From the NCBI GenBank assembly GCA_900552495.1, contig URZY01000001.1:1-64000 (forward strand): a DNA stretch of 64,000 bases. The letters are read 5' to 3'. Below the pieces are notes generated by a model, which was given only the letters and a program-made list of their open reading frames with translations, searched no databases and was not told the DNA's origin. Source of the stretch: an uncultured Mycoplasmatota bacterium (GTDB lineage Bacteria > Bacillota_I > Bacilli_A > RF39 > UBA660). Shown here one piece after another: positions 1 through 8,896 of this stretch (position 1 is the stretch's first letter; the number at the start of each line of letters is the position of its first letter). The position numbers and the translations under genes were made by a program.

Positions 1-33
1 CCGCCAGTAACAAACCCTTATAGGGTTACCTAA
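1..33 (+). CDS. C-terminal end of an upstream phage gene (probably major tail protein), partial
   Basis: An open frame enters from the left edge and encodes PPVTNPYRVT followed by TAA at 31-33. A rho-independent terminator follows at once. The position directly upstream of the tail assembly chaperone is that of the major tail tube protein in siphoviruses, so that identity is inferred from order only. Too little is visible for domain evidence. Confidence 0.55.
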   Translation, partial: PPVTNPYRVT

Positions 34-66
34 AAACCACTAGTTGAACTAGTGGATTTTTATTTT
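32..66 (+). terminator. Rho-independent terminator after the tail tube gene
   Basis: Perfect seven-base stem CCACTAG / CTAGTGG (37-43 and 49-55) with loop TTGAA, flanked by five A on the left and ATTTTTATTTT on the right. Its place between the abundant tail tube protein and the chaperone would lower downstream transcription, a common arrangement in phages. Confidence 0.85.
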
Positions 67-92
67 ATTTAATTTTAAATGGAGGTGCGATA

Positions 93-533
93 ATGCAAGA
101 AAATAATCAAATTGTTAATCCTGTAGAAACACAGGTTAATACACAAATTAGTCAAAACTCAATAACACAATCAGCAATTGAAAATAACGAAGTAAATGAA
201 ATAAAAATTCCAGAAAAGGAACTTCCTAGAAGAGCAATCAAATTAGAAGATGGAACAATTATCGAAGGATTAAAAATTACGTACAAGAATTTATTTGATT
301 TTGAAAATAGTTATCCTCACGCTAAAGATTTGATGGAAGCACTTGTAAAGAAGCAAACTTTTGATCACGAGGCAATGGTCCAATTAATTTATGTTGGTTA
401 TTTAGGAACTAACCCAGTTAAGAAGATGGATTATATAGAATTCATCGAATCAGTGCCATTTTCTTATAAAAGAGATATGGAGCTTTTTAAAGATTTAACA
501 GGTTTAACTGCAGATCAAAACGAAAAAAACTAA
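93..533 (+). CDS. Phage tail assembly chaperone (gpG-like), short form
   Basis: A 146-residue protein starting after GGAGGTG. It is acidic/polar at the N-terminus (Gln/Asn-rich, residues 1-45) and then has a compact helical domain. The function is inferred from position between the tail tube and tape measure genes and from the -1 frameshift signal at its end, both hallmarks of gpG/gpGT chaperones that hold the tape measure protein before the tube polymerises around it. The last three sense codons are GAA AAA AAC directly before TAA, which forms the slippery heptamer. No enzymatic motif is present. Confidence 0.8.
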   Translation: MQENNQIVNPVETQVNTQISQNSITQSAIENNEVNEIKIPEKELPRRAIKLEDGTIIEGLKITYKNLFDFENSYPHAKDLMEALVKKQTFDHEAMVQLIYVGYLGTNPVKKMDYIEFIESVPFSYKRDMELFKDLTGLTADQNEKN

Positions 534-754
534 GTTTCCAAAAGTCTTTAAGAAAAGCAACTAATACGAAAGAGAGTAAATATATTCAGCCAAAGTTAAT
601 AATTAGAACAATTGCGGATATATATACACTTTATGTATTAAATGCTCAAATACCTTCAGAAGACTTTTGGAATCAAGATATAGTTTTTTTAGAAACTGCT
701 TATCTAAATAAAAAGGCATGGGATCATTGGTCTAACAATCCGAAAGAGAGGTGA
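93..754 (+). CDS. Tail assembly chaperone long form (gpG-T like) by -1 frameshift
   Basis: If ribosomes slip back one base on A AAA AAC (524-530), translation continues from CTA at 530 without a stop to TGA at 752-754, adding 75 residues (the extension begins LSFQKSLRK and ends WSNNPKER). The -1 frame is open for the whole interval and ends where the tape measure ribosome site begins, as in lambda gpG-T and its relatives. The extension has typical T-domain features: basic start, helical body, Trp-rich end. No ATG with a ribosome site lies in the extension frame, so it makes sense only as a frameshift product. The short:long ratio is unknown. Confidence 0.85.
524..530 (+). promoter_or_regulatory. 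Programmed -1 frameshift slippery heptamer A AAA AAC
   Basis: In the zero frame the codons are GAA AAA AAC, which gives X XXY YYZ = A AAA AAC, followed immediately by the TAA stop (531-533). Both tRNAs can re-pair after a -1 slip (AAA to AAA, AAC to AAA). No strong downstream stem-loop is obvious by eye in this AT-rich stretch; the adjacent stop codon may itself promote slippage. Confidence 0.88.
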
Positions 755-758
755 TAAC

Positions 759-3743
759 ATGGCAAAAAAAACAGGAGTTGAACTAGAATTTAGTATTCTT
801 GATGATGGGTTTAACAAATCTATTAAAGAAATGAATACGGCAATATCTTCAATGAGAAAGGAATTAAATCTCAATAATGAAGTATTAAAAGGATCTAGTG
901 TATCAACAACCGATTATCAGAATAAATTACAAAAATTGAGAGAGCAGGAAGAACTATCCAGAAAGAAGGTAGAAGAAACAAGAACAGCTTATGAAAAAGT
1001 GAAGGAAATGCTTGGAGAAAATGCTACCGAAACTCAAAAATATAAAAACAAATTAGTTGATGCCGAAATTGAACATCAAAGAATTACTAATTCAATAGAA
1101 ACAACAACTAAATCATTAGAACAACATGAAAATACTTTAAAAGAAAATGAAAAAAGAAATCGTGAATTGAATTCTTCTTTAGGATTGCTTAATACAACAA
1201 TTAATGAGCAAAAGGAACACCTTGATGATTTAAAAAAACAATATGTAAATGCTGTTTTAGAACAAGGTAAGAGTTCTACACAAGCAAAAGCATTGAAAAA
1301 TGAAATAAAGAACCTTACGAGTGAAATAACTACAAACGAAACAAAATTAGGTCTTGCAGAAAAGCAATTAGAAAAATTTACAGATGCTGAAGATAATGCC
1401 GGAAGGCATGCTGTAACATTCGGAGAAATGATAAAAGCAAATCTTATAAGTGACATTATAAAGAAAGGTATTTCTTCATTAGCTAATGGAGTAAAAGAAC
1501 TAGGCACCACATTATTTGAAGCAGGTAAAAAGGGATTTAATAGTTTTAGTGAATTTGAGCAACTCGTTGGAGGAGTTGATACATTATTTAAAAATAGTTC
1601 ATCGCAAGTTCAAAAATATGCAAATGATGCGTATAGAACAGCTGGATTATCTGCAAATGCTTATTTACAAACAGTAACATCATTTAGTGCTTCATTAATT
1701 CAAGGTTTAAATGGTGATACAGCAAAGGCTGCAAAGATTGCCGATATGGCAATTACTGATATGAGTGATAATGCTAATAAAATGGGAACTGATATAGCTA
1801 TGATACAAAACGCATACCAGGGATTTGCAAAACAGAATTATACAATGCTTGATAATCTTAAGTTGGGATATGGTGGCACAAAAACCGAAATGGAAAGATT
1901 ATTAGCTCATGCTGAGAAATTAACAGGTATTAAATATGATATTAGTAATTTAAGTGATGTTTATAATGCTATTCATGTAATTCAAGGTGAATTGGGAATA
2001 ACAGGAACTACAGCCAAAGAATCGGCAACAACTATTCAAGGCTCTGTTGCTTCTATGAAATCAGCATGGCAGAATTTATTAACTGGTATGGCTGATGAAA
2101 ATGCTAATCATAAACAATTAGTTACAAACTTCGTTAATAGTATTATTGGTGAAAACGGTGAAGGCGGAGTCTTAGGCAATATAATACCTAGAATAAAAAT
2201 AATGGTAAAAGGTGCAAAAGATGTTTTAAACGAGTTATGGAAACAATTACCAAAAATATCAGAAGAAATCCCAGAACTCAAACCATTTATTGATTCATTG
2301 CTATGGATAAAAGACAATGGTGCTATTATAGTATCAACTATTGCTGGAATTACTACCGGAATGGTTGCTTTTAAAATAGCTGGAACGGTAACTTCTGTTG
2401 TCAAAGGTTTTAAATTGTTCTTTACGACAATAAAGGCAGGAAAAGGCATTATGGCTGCGTTTAACTTAGTTATGAGTGCTAATCCTATTGGACTAATTGT
2501 TATGGCGGTTGTGGGGCTTGTAACAGCATTTATAACACTATGGAATACATCAGAAGGTTTTAGAAACTTTTGGATTGGACTATGGGATAATGTTGTTAAT
2601 ATTGTTAGCGGTGCGATAGAAGGAATAAAAAATTTCTTTTCTGGAATTATAGACTTTGTAGTTAATAATTGGCAAGGTCTTTTATTATTGCTTGTAAATC
2701 CATTTGTTGGTGGATTTAAGTTACTTTATGATAATTGCGAAGGCTTTAGAAATTTTGTAAATACATTTGTACAAAACGTTATTTCATTTTTTCAACAAAT
2801 TCCAACAAAAATAGATGAATTTGTACAAAACACAATTTCATTCTTTCAAGCTTTACCCGAAAAGTTAGGCTATTTACTAGGATTAGTGATAGGCCATATC
2901 TTAAAATTTGGTGTCGATGCTTTTAATTGGGTTACAACTGAAGTTCCTAAAATAGTGAATGGAATTATTAATTTCTTTAAAAAATTACCAGGAGAAATTT
3001 GGAACTTATTTTTAGATATAATCAATAAAACAATTAATTGGGGTATTGATATGGCACTAAAAGCCAAAGAAACAGCTAGTACATTTTTTAATAATGTAAT
3101 ATTGTTTTTTAAGGAACTTCCTGGCAATGTGTGGAAGTTTTTAACAAACGTGGTATCAGATGTCATTAATTGGGGAATTAATTTGGCTGCAAAGGGAAAA
3201 AGTGCTGCATCATCATTATTTAATAGTATTGTTAATATTATCAAAAATCTTCCTAATGAAATGTTTTCTATTGGAAAAAACTTAGTACAAGGTATTTGGA
3301 ATGGTATTAATAATGCAAAAGATTGGATTATTGGTAAAATAAAAAGTTTTGGAAAAGGTATTACTGATGGTATCAAAAGTGTATTTGGAATTCACTCTCC
3401 ATCCACGGTAATGAGAGATTTGATTGGTAAAAATTTAGCTCTTGGTATTGGAGAAGGATTTGCTAATGAAATGAAAAATGTAACGGGAGAGATGCAAAAT
3501 GCTATACCTAAGACATTTGATATTGATATGAATACTAATCTTATTACTAACGATAATAATCCAATTGCTAAAAATGATAGAGCAAATATTACTGATACTT
3601 CTTATTACGATCCAGGTCAAGTTGTTCCAATATATTTAACTATTGAAAACTTTAATAATAATAGAGAACAAGATATTGAAGATCTATCGGAAGAATTAGA
3701 ATACTACAGAATGAAAGTTAATTATGGAAAGGGGAATGCTTAA
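759..3743 (+). CDS. Phage tail tape measure protein
   Basis: A 994-residue protein, the longest gene of the tail module, which sets tail length and helps DNA pass the membrane. Residues 25-220 are a long charged coiled coil. Around residues 515-600 there are hydrophobic segments including an ANPIGLIVMAV membrane-type helix. Repeated amphipathic units with EGFRNF and INFFKKLPGE occupy 600-850. Near 870-905 is the IHSPSTVMRDLIGKNL motif found at the C-terminal end of many tape measure proteins. It starts after GAGAGGTG, overlapping the end of the chaperone extension. Its stop overlaps the next start (TAATG). No lysozyme or peptidase motif was noticed. Confidence 0.95.
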   Translation: MAKKTGVELEFSILDDGFNKSIKEMNTAISSMRKELNLNNEVLKGSSVSTTDYQNKLQKLREQEELSRKKVEETRTAYEKVKEMLGENATETQKYKNKLVDAEIEHQRITNSIETTTKSLEQHENTLKENEKRNRELNSSLGLLNTTINEQKEHLDDLKKQYVNAVLEQGKSSTQAKALKNEIKNLTSEITTNETKLGLAEKQLEKFTDAEDNAGRHAVTFGEMIKANLISDIIKKGISSLANGVKELGTTLFEAGKKGFNSFSEFEQLVGGVDTLFKNSSSQVQKYANDAYRTAGLSANAYLQTVTSFSASLIQGLNGDTAKAAKIADMAITDMSDNANKMGTDIAMIQNAYQGFAKQNYTMLDNLKLGYGGTKTEMERLLAHAEKLTGIKYDISNLSDVYNAIHVIQGELGITGTTAKESATTIQGSVASMKSAWQNLLTGMADENANHKQLVTNFVNSIIGENGEGGVLGNIIPRIKIMVKGAKDVLNELWKQLPKISEEIPELKPFIDSLLWIKDNGAIIVSTIAGITTGMVAFKIAGTVTSVVKGFKLFFTTIKAGKGIMAAFNLVMSANPIGLIVMAVVGLVTAFITLWNTSEGFRNFWIGLWDNVVNIVSGAIEGIKNFFSGIIDFVVNNWQGLLLLLVNPFVGGFKLLYDNCEGFRNFVNTFVQNVISFFQQIPTKIDEFVQNTISFFQALPEKLGYLLGLVIGHILKFGVDAFNWVTTEVPKIVNGIINFFKKLPGEIWNLFLDIINKTINWGIDMALKAKETASTFFNNVILFFKELPGNVWKFLTNVVSDVINWGINLAAKGKSAASSLFNSIVNIIKNLPNEMFSIGKNLVQGIWNGINNAKDWIIGKIKSFGKGITDGIKSVFGIHSPSTVMRDLIGKNLALGIGEGFANEMKNVTGEMQNAIPKTFDIDMNTNLITNDNNPIAKNDRANITDTSYYDPGQVVPIYLTIENFNNNREQDIEDLSEELEYYRMKVNYGKGNA

Positions 3744-4432
3744 TGAACTATTTTATATTTATTAAAGATGGAATTAGATATGATTCTAGGGACTATGGAA
3801 TAGGTTGTGGTGGATTCCCCGACATAGTTGTTCCCAGAGAACGAGTAACAGTTGAATCAATTTCCGGCAGAAGTGGATCTTTAATTACCACAGATAATTG
3901 CTATGATAGTTATACAAAGAATATTGAGTGTTTTATGGAAGACGATGTTTATAAAGATTTATCCTGGTTAAAGGGACGAGGAAAATTAATTCTTTCTAAT
4001 GAATTAGAAAGGGAATATGATGTCTATTTAAAAAATAATATTGAATTAACACAAATTGCTACATATTATAGAAATTTTATTTTAAAGTTTGAAGTACAGC
4101 CTTTTAAAAAAGGAATAGAAAAACATACATTAATTTATCAAGAGAAAAACTTTAAATTTACAATTGGTGGAAATGCAAATGCTCTTCCAATAATTTATCT
4201 TACAGGAAATGGTGATATAGATCTTACAGTAAATGGTAATACATGTAAACTTAAAAATATTAATACTACAATTATGTTAGATTCCGAATTAATGATTGCA
4301 ATAGAAAATAAAGAAAATGCTTCTCCAAAAACAAATGGGGATTTTCCATTTTTAAAACCAGGTCTTAATGAATTTATAATTATAGGAGATTTAGTTGATA
4401 TTAAAATTCAATATCAAGATACATATTTATGA
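3743..4432 (+). CDS. Distal tail protein (Dit, siphovirus tail component family)
   Basis: A 229-residue protein directly after the tape measure gene with an overlapping TAATG start. Position, length and the early GGFPDIVVPRERV / SGRSGSL segment fit the Sipho_tail (Dit) family. These form a hexameric hub at the tail tip linking the tube to the tail-associated lysin and receptor-binding parts. The C-terminal half (IIYLTGNGDIDLTVNG) fits the galectin-like domain of Dit proteins. It overlaps the next gene by four bases (ATGA), which implies translational coupling. Confidence 0.85.
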   Translation: MNYFIFIKDGIRYDSRDYGIGCGGFPDIVVPRERVTVESISGRSGSLITTDNCYDSYTKNIECFMEDDVYKDLSWLKGRGKLILSNELEREYDVYLKNNIELTQIATYYRNFILKFEVQPFKKGIEKHTLIYQEKNFKFTIGGNANALPIIYLTGNGDIDLTVNGNTCKLKNINTTIMLDSELMIAIENKENASPKTNGDFPFLKPGLNEFIIIGDLVDIKIQYQDTYL

Positions 4433-6309
4433 TTAGAATTTATAAAAACGATTGTGAAGATTTTGATAATAATGGACTTGGTATATTATCGGATTTTAAA
4501 ACTTCACCAAAAATAAAAGAAGCATTAAATGGAAAATTTGAATTAAATTTTGACTATATACGATATGGTAAAAATAGCGAATATATAGTTGTAGATAATA
4601 TAATTAAAGCTCCGTATGACGGAACTTATCAATTATTTAGAATTAAGGCAGTTAAACCGAATTTAAAAACAATTTCGGTTTATGCTGTTCATATATTTTA
4701 TGATTTAGAGGCCAATTTTTTATTAGATGTTGCTCCAACTAAGAAAAGCGGTGTTAATGCGATTATATGGTTATTGGATAACGCTATGTTTCCAACTAAA
4801 TTTAAAGTCACTGGAGATTTAATACCGGACAACTCAGCAAGATATGTTAAAAAAAATATTGTTGAAGCAATATTAGGTACTGATAATGCAATTGTTAAAA
4901 GATGGGGTGGAGAAATAGAAAGAGATAATTTCAATATTATTTATCACAAACAACGTGGCCATGATAAGGGAGTTTATTTAAAAGAAGGGAAAAACATAAA
5001 AGAAATTGTTATATCAATTGATTTTACTTCAGTTACAACACGAGTAGTTCCTCAAGGATCAAATGGACTGTCGCTGCCTGAAACTTATGTTGATTCTCCA
5101 TTAATAAAAACTTATAGGAATCCATTTGTTAAAAAATATGAATTTAGTAATATAACTGTTAATGAAGAAACAAATGAAGAGCAGGCTTATGAACAGTTAA
5201 GGCAAGCAGCACAGCAATTATTTGATAAAGACGGAATAGATAAACCGAAAATATCAGTAAAAGTTGACTGGCTTGATTTATCTAAGACTGAAGAATATAG
5301 AATAAAATATGCTAATTTTGAAAGTGTTCGACTTGGTGATATTGTTACAGTACAGGCGTTAGGTTATGAATATAAAATTCGTGTAATAACAGTTGAATAT
5401 GATTGTATATTAAAACGTTTTACGTCATTTGAAATCGGTGATGAAAAAGCTGACTATGTTTCTAAACAATCAGAAAGTATAGTACATGAAATTCAAAATC
5501 AATCCTCTAGTATTTTAGAACAAGCAAAAAAAGCTGCAAGCACATTAATTAATAATGGATTTGGCGGTCATGTTAGAGTATATCCAGATAGAATACTAAT
5601 TATGGATACTGAAGATGAAGCAACAGCAAAAAATGTTTGGCAATGGAATCTTAATGGTTTTGGATATTCTTCTTCGGGAGTAAATGGAGAATATGAAACA
5701 GCTATTACTATAGATGGTCAAATTATTGCTGACAGAATAACAGCAGGAACCATGTCAGTGCAACGTATAAATGGATTAGCTGATACGTTAGGTGAAATAA
5801 ATACATCAATTGAATTAAATGAAAACAATATAACATCCTGTGTAACAAGCATAAATAATAATTATCAAGATTTGAATAATAAACTTGGAAATTTTGCGAC
5901 ATCTGACGATATAGCAACAGTTACTAATAAAGTCGAAGAACTGACTACTTCAACAGAGAAGACAATAAAAATAGTTAATGACATTCAAATAAATGGAGCG
6001 ACTCATGTCATGACAGAAGAGGGATATACATTTAATGATAAAGGATTAGAAATCGATAATTCTTCATCTCCTGTAAAAGGCTTGTTCAATGAAAAAGGAA
6101 TGGATATAACTAATAAACAAAATAATACAACTATATTGTTTGCCGGTTATGTTGATGAAAATAATCAAAAATATTCTAAATACAAAGGTCAAACGTTGTT
6201 GGGAGCAGATTTAGTTGTGGCTAGAACTCTTGTGTTAGGGAGCCATAGTCAATTTGATGATTATATAGATGAGGATGGCAATGAGGGAACTGGTCCATTT
6301 GAGACTTAG
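4429..6309 (+). CDS. Phage minor structural / tail-tip protein (Tal-like)
   Basis: A 626-residue protein with the N-terminal region of the Prophage_tail / minor structural protein family (baseplate hub, about residues 1-350). A helical stretch follows (about 345-375, IVHEIQNQSSSILEQAKKAAS), then a beta-rich region and a second heptad-like segment at 455-530. The C-terminus (about 540-600) resembles a fibre attachment domain. No clear endopeptidase motif is visible, so the lytic part of classical Tal proteins may be absent. It sits in the expected position after Dit. Confidence 0.85.
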   Translation: MIRIYKNDCEDFDNNGLGILSDFKTSPKIKEALNGKFELNFDYIRYGKNSEYIVVDNIIKAPYDGTYQLFRIKAVKPNLKTISVYAVHIFYDLEANFLLDVAPTKKSGVNAIIWLLDNAMFPTKFKVTGDLIPDNSARYVKKNIVEAILGTDNAIVKRWGGEIERDNFNIIYHKQRGHDKGVYLKEGKNIKEIVISIDFTSVTTRVVPQGSNGLSLPETYVDSPLIKTYRNPFVKKYEFSNITVNEETNEEQAYEQLRQAAQQLFDKDGIDKPKISVKVDWLDLSKTEEYRIKYANFESVRLGDIVTVQALGYEYKIRVITVEYDCILKRFTSFEIGDEKADYVSKQSESIVHEIQNQSSSILEQAKKAASTLINNGFGGHVRVYPDRILIMDTEDEATAKNVWQWNLNGFGYSSSGVNGEYETAITIDGQIIADRITAGTMSVQRINGLADTLGEINTSIELNENNITSCVTSINNNYQDLNNKLGNFATSDDIATVTNKVEELTTSTEKTIKIVNDIQINGATHVMTEEGYTFNDKGLEIDNSSSPVKGLFNEKGMDITNKQNNTTILFAGYVDENNQKYSKYKGQTLLGADLVVARTLVLGSHSQFDDYIDEDGNEGTGPFET

Positions 6310-6320
6310 GAGGTGAGTAT

Positions 6321-7874
6321 ATGGCAAGTAATTCAGCGAGTACAGCATTAAATCCGTATAATTATACGTTATCGTGCTGGTTTAACGAAAATCCAGTAAC
6401 ACAGGATCATATAAACCGAAATGTAACAAATATTAACGCTTATGGTAAGTTGCAGGCTAACGGAACGTACTGGGCTACAAATAATCCATCTAAATTAATT
6501 CTTTATTGGTATGATAATCATCAAAAGATTAATAGAGAAGTTGGAAGTGTTGAATTCAGAGGTTTAAAGTCAAAAAATGACTACGCACAAGTAAGTATAA
6601 ATTTTGATGCAGAGCATAATGACGACGGAACTTTAGCCGGTAACTTGTGGTGTCAATTTATAAAAGGTAGCACAACGTCAGGCTTCGCTCCAAATAATGG
6701 AGACGTATCTACATCAACTACTCAATTAATTACAATTCCAAGGGCGACAGTCTGCCCAAATATAAGTGGTGTTGTAAAGGGACCATCAGTGAATATTTCA
6801 TTGAATCCCGCAACGCAAAACTTTAAGCATTCAATTAAGGTGGAATTTGGAAGTATAAAAGGATTCCTGAATGCAAATGGAAACGTTCAACCAACAGAAG
6901 TGATTTTAACTTCTACAAGTCCAATCATTAATTTTGGGAAAGAATATTATTCTCAATTCGCAGGTAAAAATGGAACCGGAAAATTGATTGTAAATACTTA
7001 TAATGGAAGTAATCTAATAGGAAGTAAAACTGGTACATTAGTTGTAGAGGTTGATGCTAATAAATGTAAGCCATCAGCTACGGGGACTGTTAAAGATATA
7101 AATCCGACAACAATTGCGTTGACTGGAAATCCAAATGTGATTGTAAGAGGTTATTCTACAGCAGAAATAATTCCAACATATCAACCCTCGGATATAGATG
7201 ATACAGGTACCACGATCAAGAAGAAATTCATTAACAATACCGAGTTTACTACAGATAATGTACAAGTAGTTAATGCTTTAACTAAAGACTTTGATTTATC
7301 TTTAATAAATTCAAGAGAGATTGATGCTGTAAGTACTCTGTCAGCTGTATCTTTACTAAATTACATAAAAGTATCTATGAATGCTAAATTTGAACGTAGT
7401 AGTTCGGTTAGTGACGATATGCAAGTTTCCTTCGTTGGAAACTTTTTTGATGATTATTTTGATGAAGCCAAGACAAAAAAGAATAATCTATCTATTTCTT
7501 GGAAAGTTAGAGAAAAAGGTACTGAAGAGTATACTCTTGGAGGGAATATTGCTGCTAGTAATTACACTATTTCGAATAATGAATTCCGAGGAGAAGATAT
7601 TCCTTTGGTTAACCCATTATCTACAGACGGATTATGGGACCCAGCAAAAGGTTACGACTTCATGATTCACTATAGTGATTTATTAGTTAGTGATGATTAC
7701 AAGGAGTCAATAAAAAGGTCTAGTCCTTATTTCTATTGGTATGCAGATAAAAATGGAGAAAATCATTTGGTTGCGTTAGATCATTTAGACGTTAAAGGAA
7801 TAACGACTTTAATGGGAGATTTGTATTATGGAGATACACCAATAATCACAACAATAGAGGTGCCTGATGAATGA
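6321..7874 (+). CDS. DUF859-family phage structural protein
   Basis: A 517-residue protein starting after AGGAGGTGAGTAT. The N-terminus (ASNSASTALNPYNYTLSCWF...ENPVTQDHINRN) and the repeated beta-strand pattern resemble the DUF859 siphovirus family found in tail-tip modules of Gram-positive phages, probably a baseplate or receptor-binding component. The family assignment is from recognition, not a search. The end reads MGDLYYGDTPIITT, a typical linker into a trimeric fibre tip. It stops at 7874 shortly before the G tract. Confidence 0.75.
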   Translation: MASNSASTALNPYNYTLSCWFNENPVTQDHINRNVTNINAYGKLQANGTYWATNNPSKLILYWYDNHQKINREVGSVEFRGLKSKNDYAQVSINFDAEHNDDGTLAGNLWCQFIKGSTTSGFAPNNGDVSTSTTQLITIPRATVCPNISGVVKGPSVNISLNPATQNFKHSIKVEFGSIKGFLNANGNVQPTEVILTSTSPIINFGKEYYSQFAGKNGTGKLIVNTYNGSNLIGSKTGTLVVEVDANKCKPSATGTVKDINPTTIALTGNPNVIVRGYSTAEIIPTYQPSDIDDTGTTIKKKFINNTEFTTDNVQVVNALTKDFDLSLINSREIDAVSTLSAVSLLNYIKVSMNAKFERSSSVSDDMQVSFVGNFFDDYFDEAKTKKNNLSISWKVREKGTEEYTLGGNIAASNYTISNNEFRGEDIPLVNPLSTDGLWDPAKGYDFMIHYSDLLVSDDYKESIKRSSPYFYWYADKNGENHLVALDHLDVKGITTLMGDLYYGDTPIITTIEVPDE

Positions 7875-7892
7875 GAAAAGAGGTAATAAAAT

Positions 7893-8018
7893 ATGTGGAA
7901 AAAATTAATTAAAATAGTGGGGGGGGGGTACCATTATTTATTAATTTGTACTCTTTCCAAACAAGGACGAGAAAGGAGGCAGATTTTATCTAGCTTCCTT
8001 TGTGATTTTTATGTCTAA
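7893..8018 (+). CDS. Short reading frame containing a ten-G tract, function unknown
   Basis: ATG at 7893 follows GAGGTAATAAAAT and reads WKKLIKIV then through ten G residues (GGG). With ten G the frame continues 41 residues and overlaps the next gene. With eleven G it stops at TAG 7991-7993; with nine or twelve it stops at TAA 7942-7944. The tract length therefore decides which of three peptides is made. None of the frames fuses to the fibre gene starting at 8011. I do not recognise the product. It could be a leader peptide whose translation affects the downstream hairpin. Confidence 0.35.
   Translation: MWKKLIKIVGGGYHYLLICTLSKQGRERRQILSSFLCDFYV
7919..7928 (+). repeat. Homopolymeric G10 tract
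   Basis: Ten consecutive G in DNA where G runs above four are rare. It lies between the DUF859 gene and the fibre-tip genes. Such tracts are typical slipped-strand mispairing sites used for phase variation. An assembly or sequencing artefact in tract length is possible, but the presence of a long G run is not likely to be an artefact. Confidence 0.85.
7973..8000 (+). promoter_or_regulatory. Hairpin that hides the AGGAGG ribosome site before the fibre-tip gene
   Basis: AAGGAGGC-AGAT (7973-7984) pairs with ATCT-A-GCTTCCTT (7988-8000) around a TTT loop, with one G-U pair and one bulged A. The left arm contains the only strong Shine-Dalgarno sequence in the region, so the hairpin would block it when folded. 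It is followed by TGTGATTTTTATG, so it could also act as a weak terminator. Either way it looks like a control point for the genes downstream. Confidence 0.5.
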
Positions 8019-8409
8019 AAAATCGGTAATTAATGTGGATTTAATTTATCCAGTCGGTTCTCTATATATGAATGTAAATGATACCGACCCAAGTTTGCTC
8101 TTCGGTGGTGAATGGGAAAGAATAAAGGATGTTTTCCTATTAGCAAGTGGAGATAAATTTAAAATTGGCACTAAAGGTGGAAAGTCAGAACACATACTAG
8201 ATTATAAGGAGTTGCCTGGCAATGTAGTTGGTGGAGATACTATCAGAAAAAGTTGGGCCACTGGCGCTTGGAATGATTACTCTTCTTATGCCTATGTCTT
8301 TACAACATTAAATGATCAAAATAATGTTTTGACGAACGGAACATGTAATAAAGCATTCAGCATTATGCCACCTTATTTGACAGTAAATATGTGGATAAGA
8401 ATTGCATAG
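8011..8409 (+). CDS. Short tail-fibre tip / baseplate protein (paralogue 1)
   Basis: About 132 residues from ATG 8011 (a GTG at 8002 is an alternative). It has the pattern of phage fibre-tip proteins: a VDLIYPVGSLYMNVNDTDPS start, FGGEWERIKDVFLLASGD, and a C-terminal MPPYLTVNMWIRI signature. These form the receptor-contacting tip or a collar-like knob, often trimeric. The only AGGAGG nearby is 30 bases upstream and lies in a hairpin, so translation may be conditional. The next gene is a diverged copy, suggesting duplication of tip modules. Confidence 0.75.
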   Translation: MSKKSVINVDLIYPVGSLYMNVNDTDPSLLFGGEWERIKDVFLLASGDKFKIGTKGGKSEHILDYKELPGNVVGGDTIRKSWATGAWNDYSSYAYVFTTLNDQNNVLTNGTCNKAFSIMPPYLTVNMWIRIA

Positions 8410-8446
8410 ATATAAAAATCAAAACAAATTAGTATTTAAAATTATT

Positions 8447-8875
8447 ATGAAAAAAGCAGTTTTAAATATTGATTTAATATGGCCTATAGGTAGTTATTAC
8501 GAGACAAGTAACAAAGATTTTAATCCCAATTTTTACTGGGGTGGTGAGTGGAAATTAGATAATGATGGAACAACATTAGTTGCTAAAAGTAACGAATCAG
8601 ATAGTAAATTTAATGTAGAACTGGGAACTGTTGTTGGGTTTGAAGAACATAAATTAACTATGGACCAAATGCCAAAGCACAGACCAACTTATGATGGATT
8701 TCCAGACGGAAATACGGATGGATGGTCTGAACCTAATACTCGTATAGTTTATAAAACTACACAAGCTAATCCATATCCATATATGACGAGAGGATTTCAT
8801 GAATTAGGTGGCGATCAACCTCACAATAACGTTCAACCATCAAAAATTGTTAATAGATGGCACCGAATAGGCTAG
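8447..8875 (+). CDS. Short tail-fibre tip / baseplate protein (paralogue 2)
   Basis: 142 residues from ATG 8447. The frame is open upstream to 8402, but MKKAVLNIDLIWPIGSYYE aligns with the start of the preceding paralogue. Shared features are the NIDLIWPIGS start, WGGEWKL, and a basic/aromatic C-terminus (IVNRWHRIG) in place of the MPPYLTV end. There is no clear Shine-Dalgarno before the start; AAAATTATT precedes ATG. It may be translated by coupling with the previous gene, which ends 37 bases upstream. Probable receptor-binding tip. Confidence 0.65.
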   Translation: MKKAVLNIDLIWPIGSYYETSNKDFNPNFYWGGEWKLDNDGTTLVAKSNESDSKFNVELGTVVGFEEHKLTMDQMPKHRPTYDGFPDGNTDGWSEPNTRIVYKTTQANPYPYMTRGFHELGGDQPHNNVQPSKIVNRWHRIG

Positions 8876-8896
8876 AATTAGATAAAATCGAAATTA

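Noticed and set aside
1076..3620. Long open frames on the reverse strand within the tape measure gene
   Set aside because: They mirror the forward codon pattern, lack ribosome sites and protein-like composition; the forward tape measure gene is unmistakable.
7381..7665. A second forward frame inside the DUF859 gene
   Set aside because: It lies wholly within the longer gene, has no ribosome site and resembles shadow coding.
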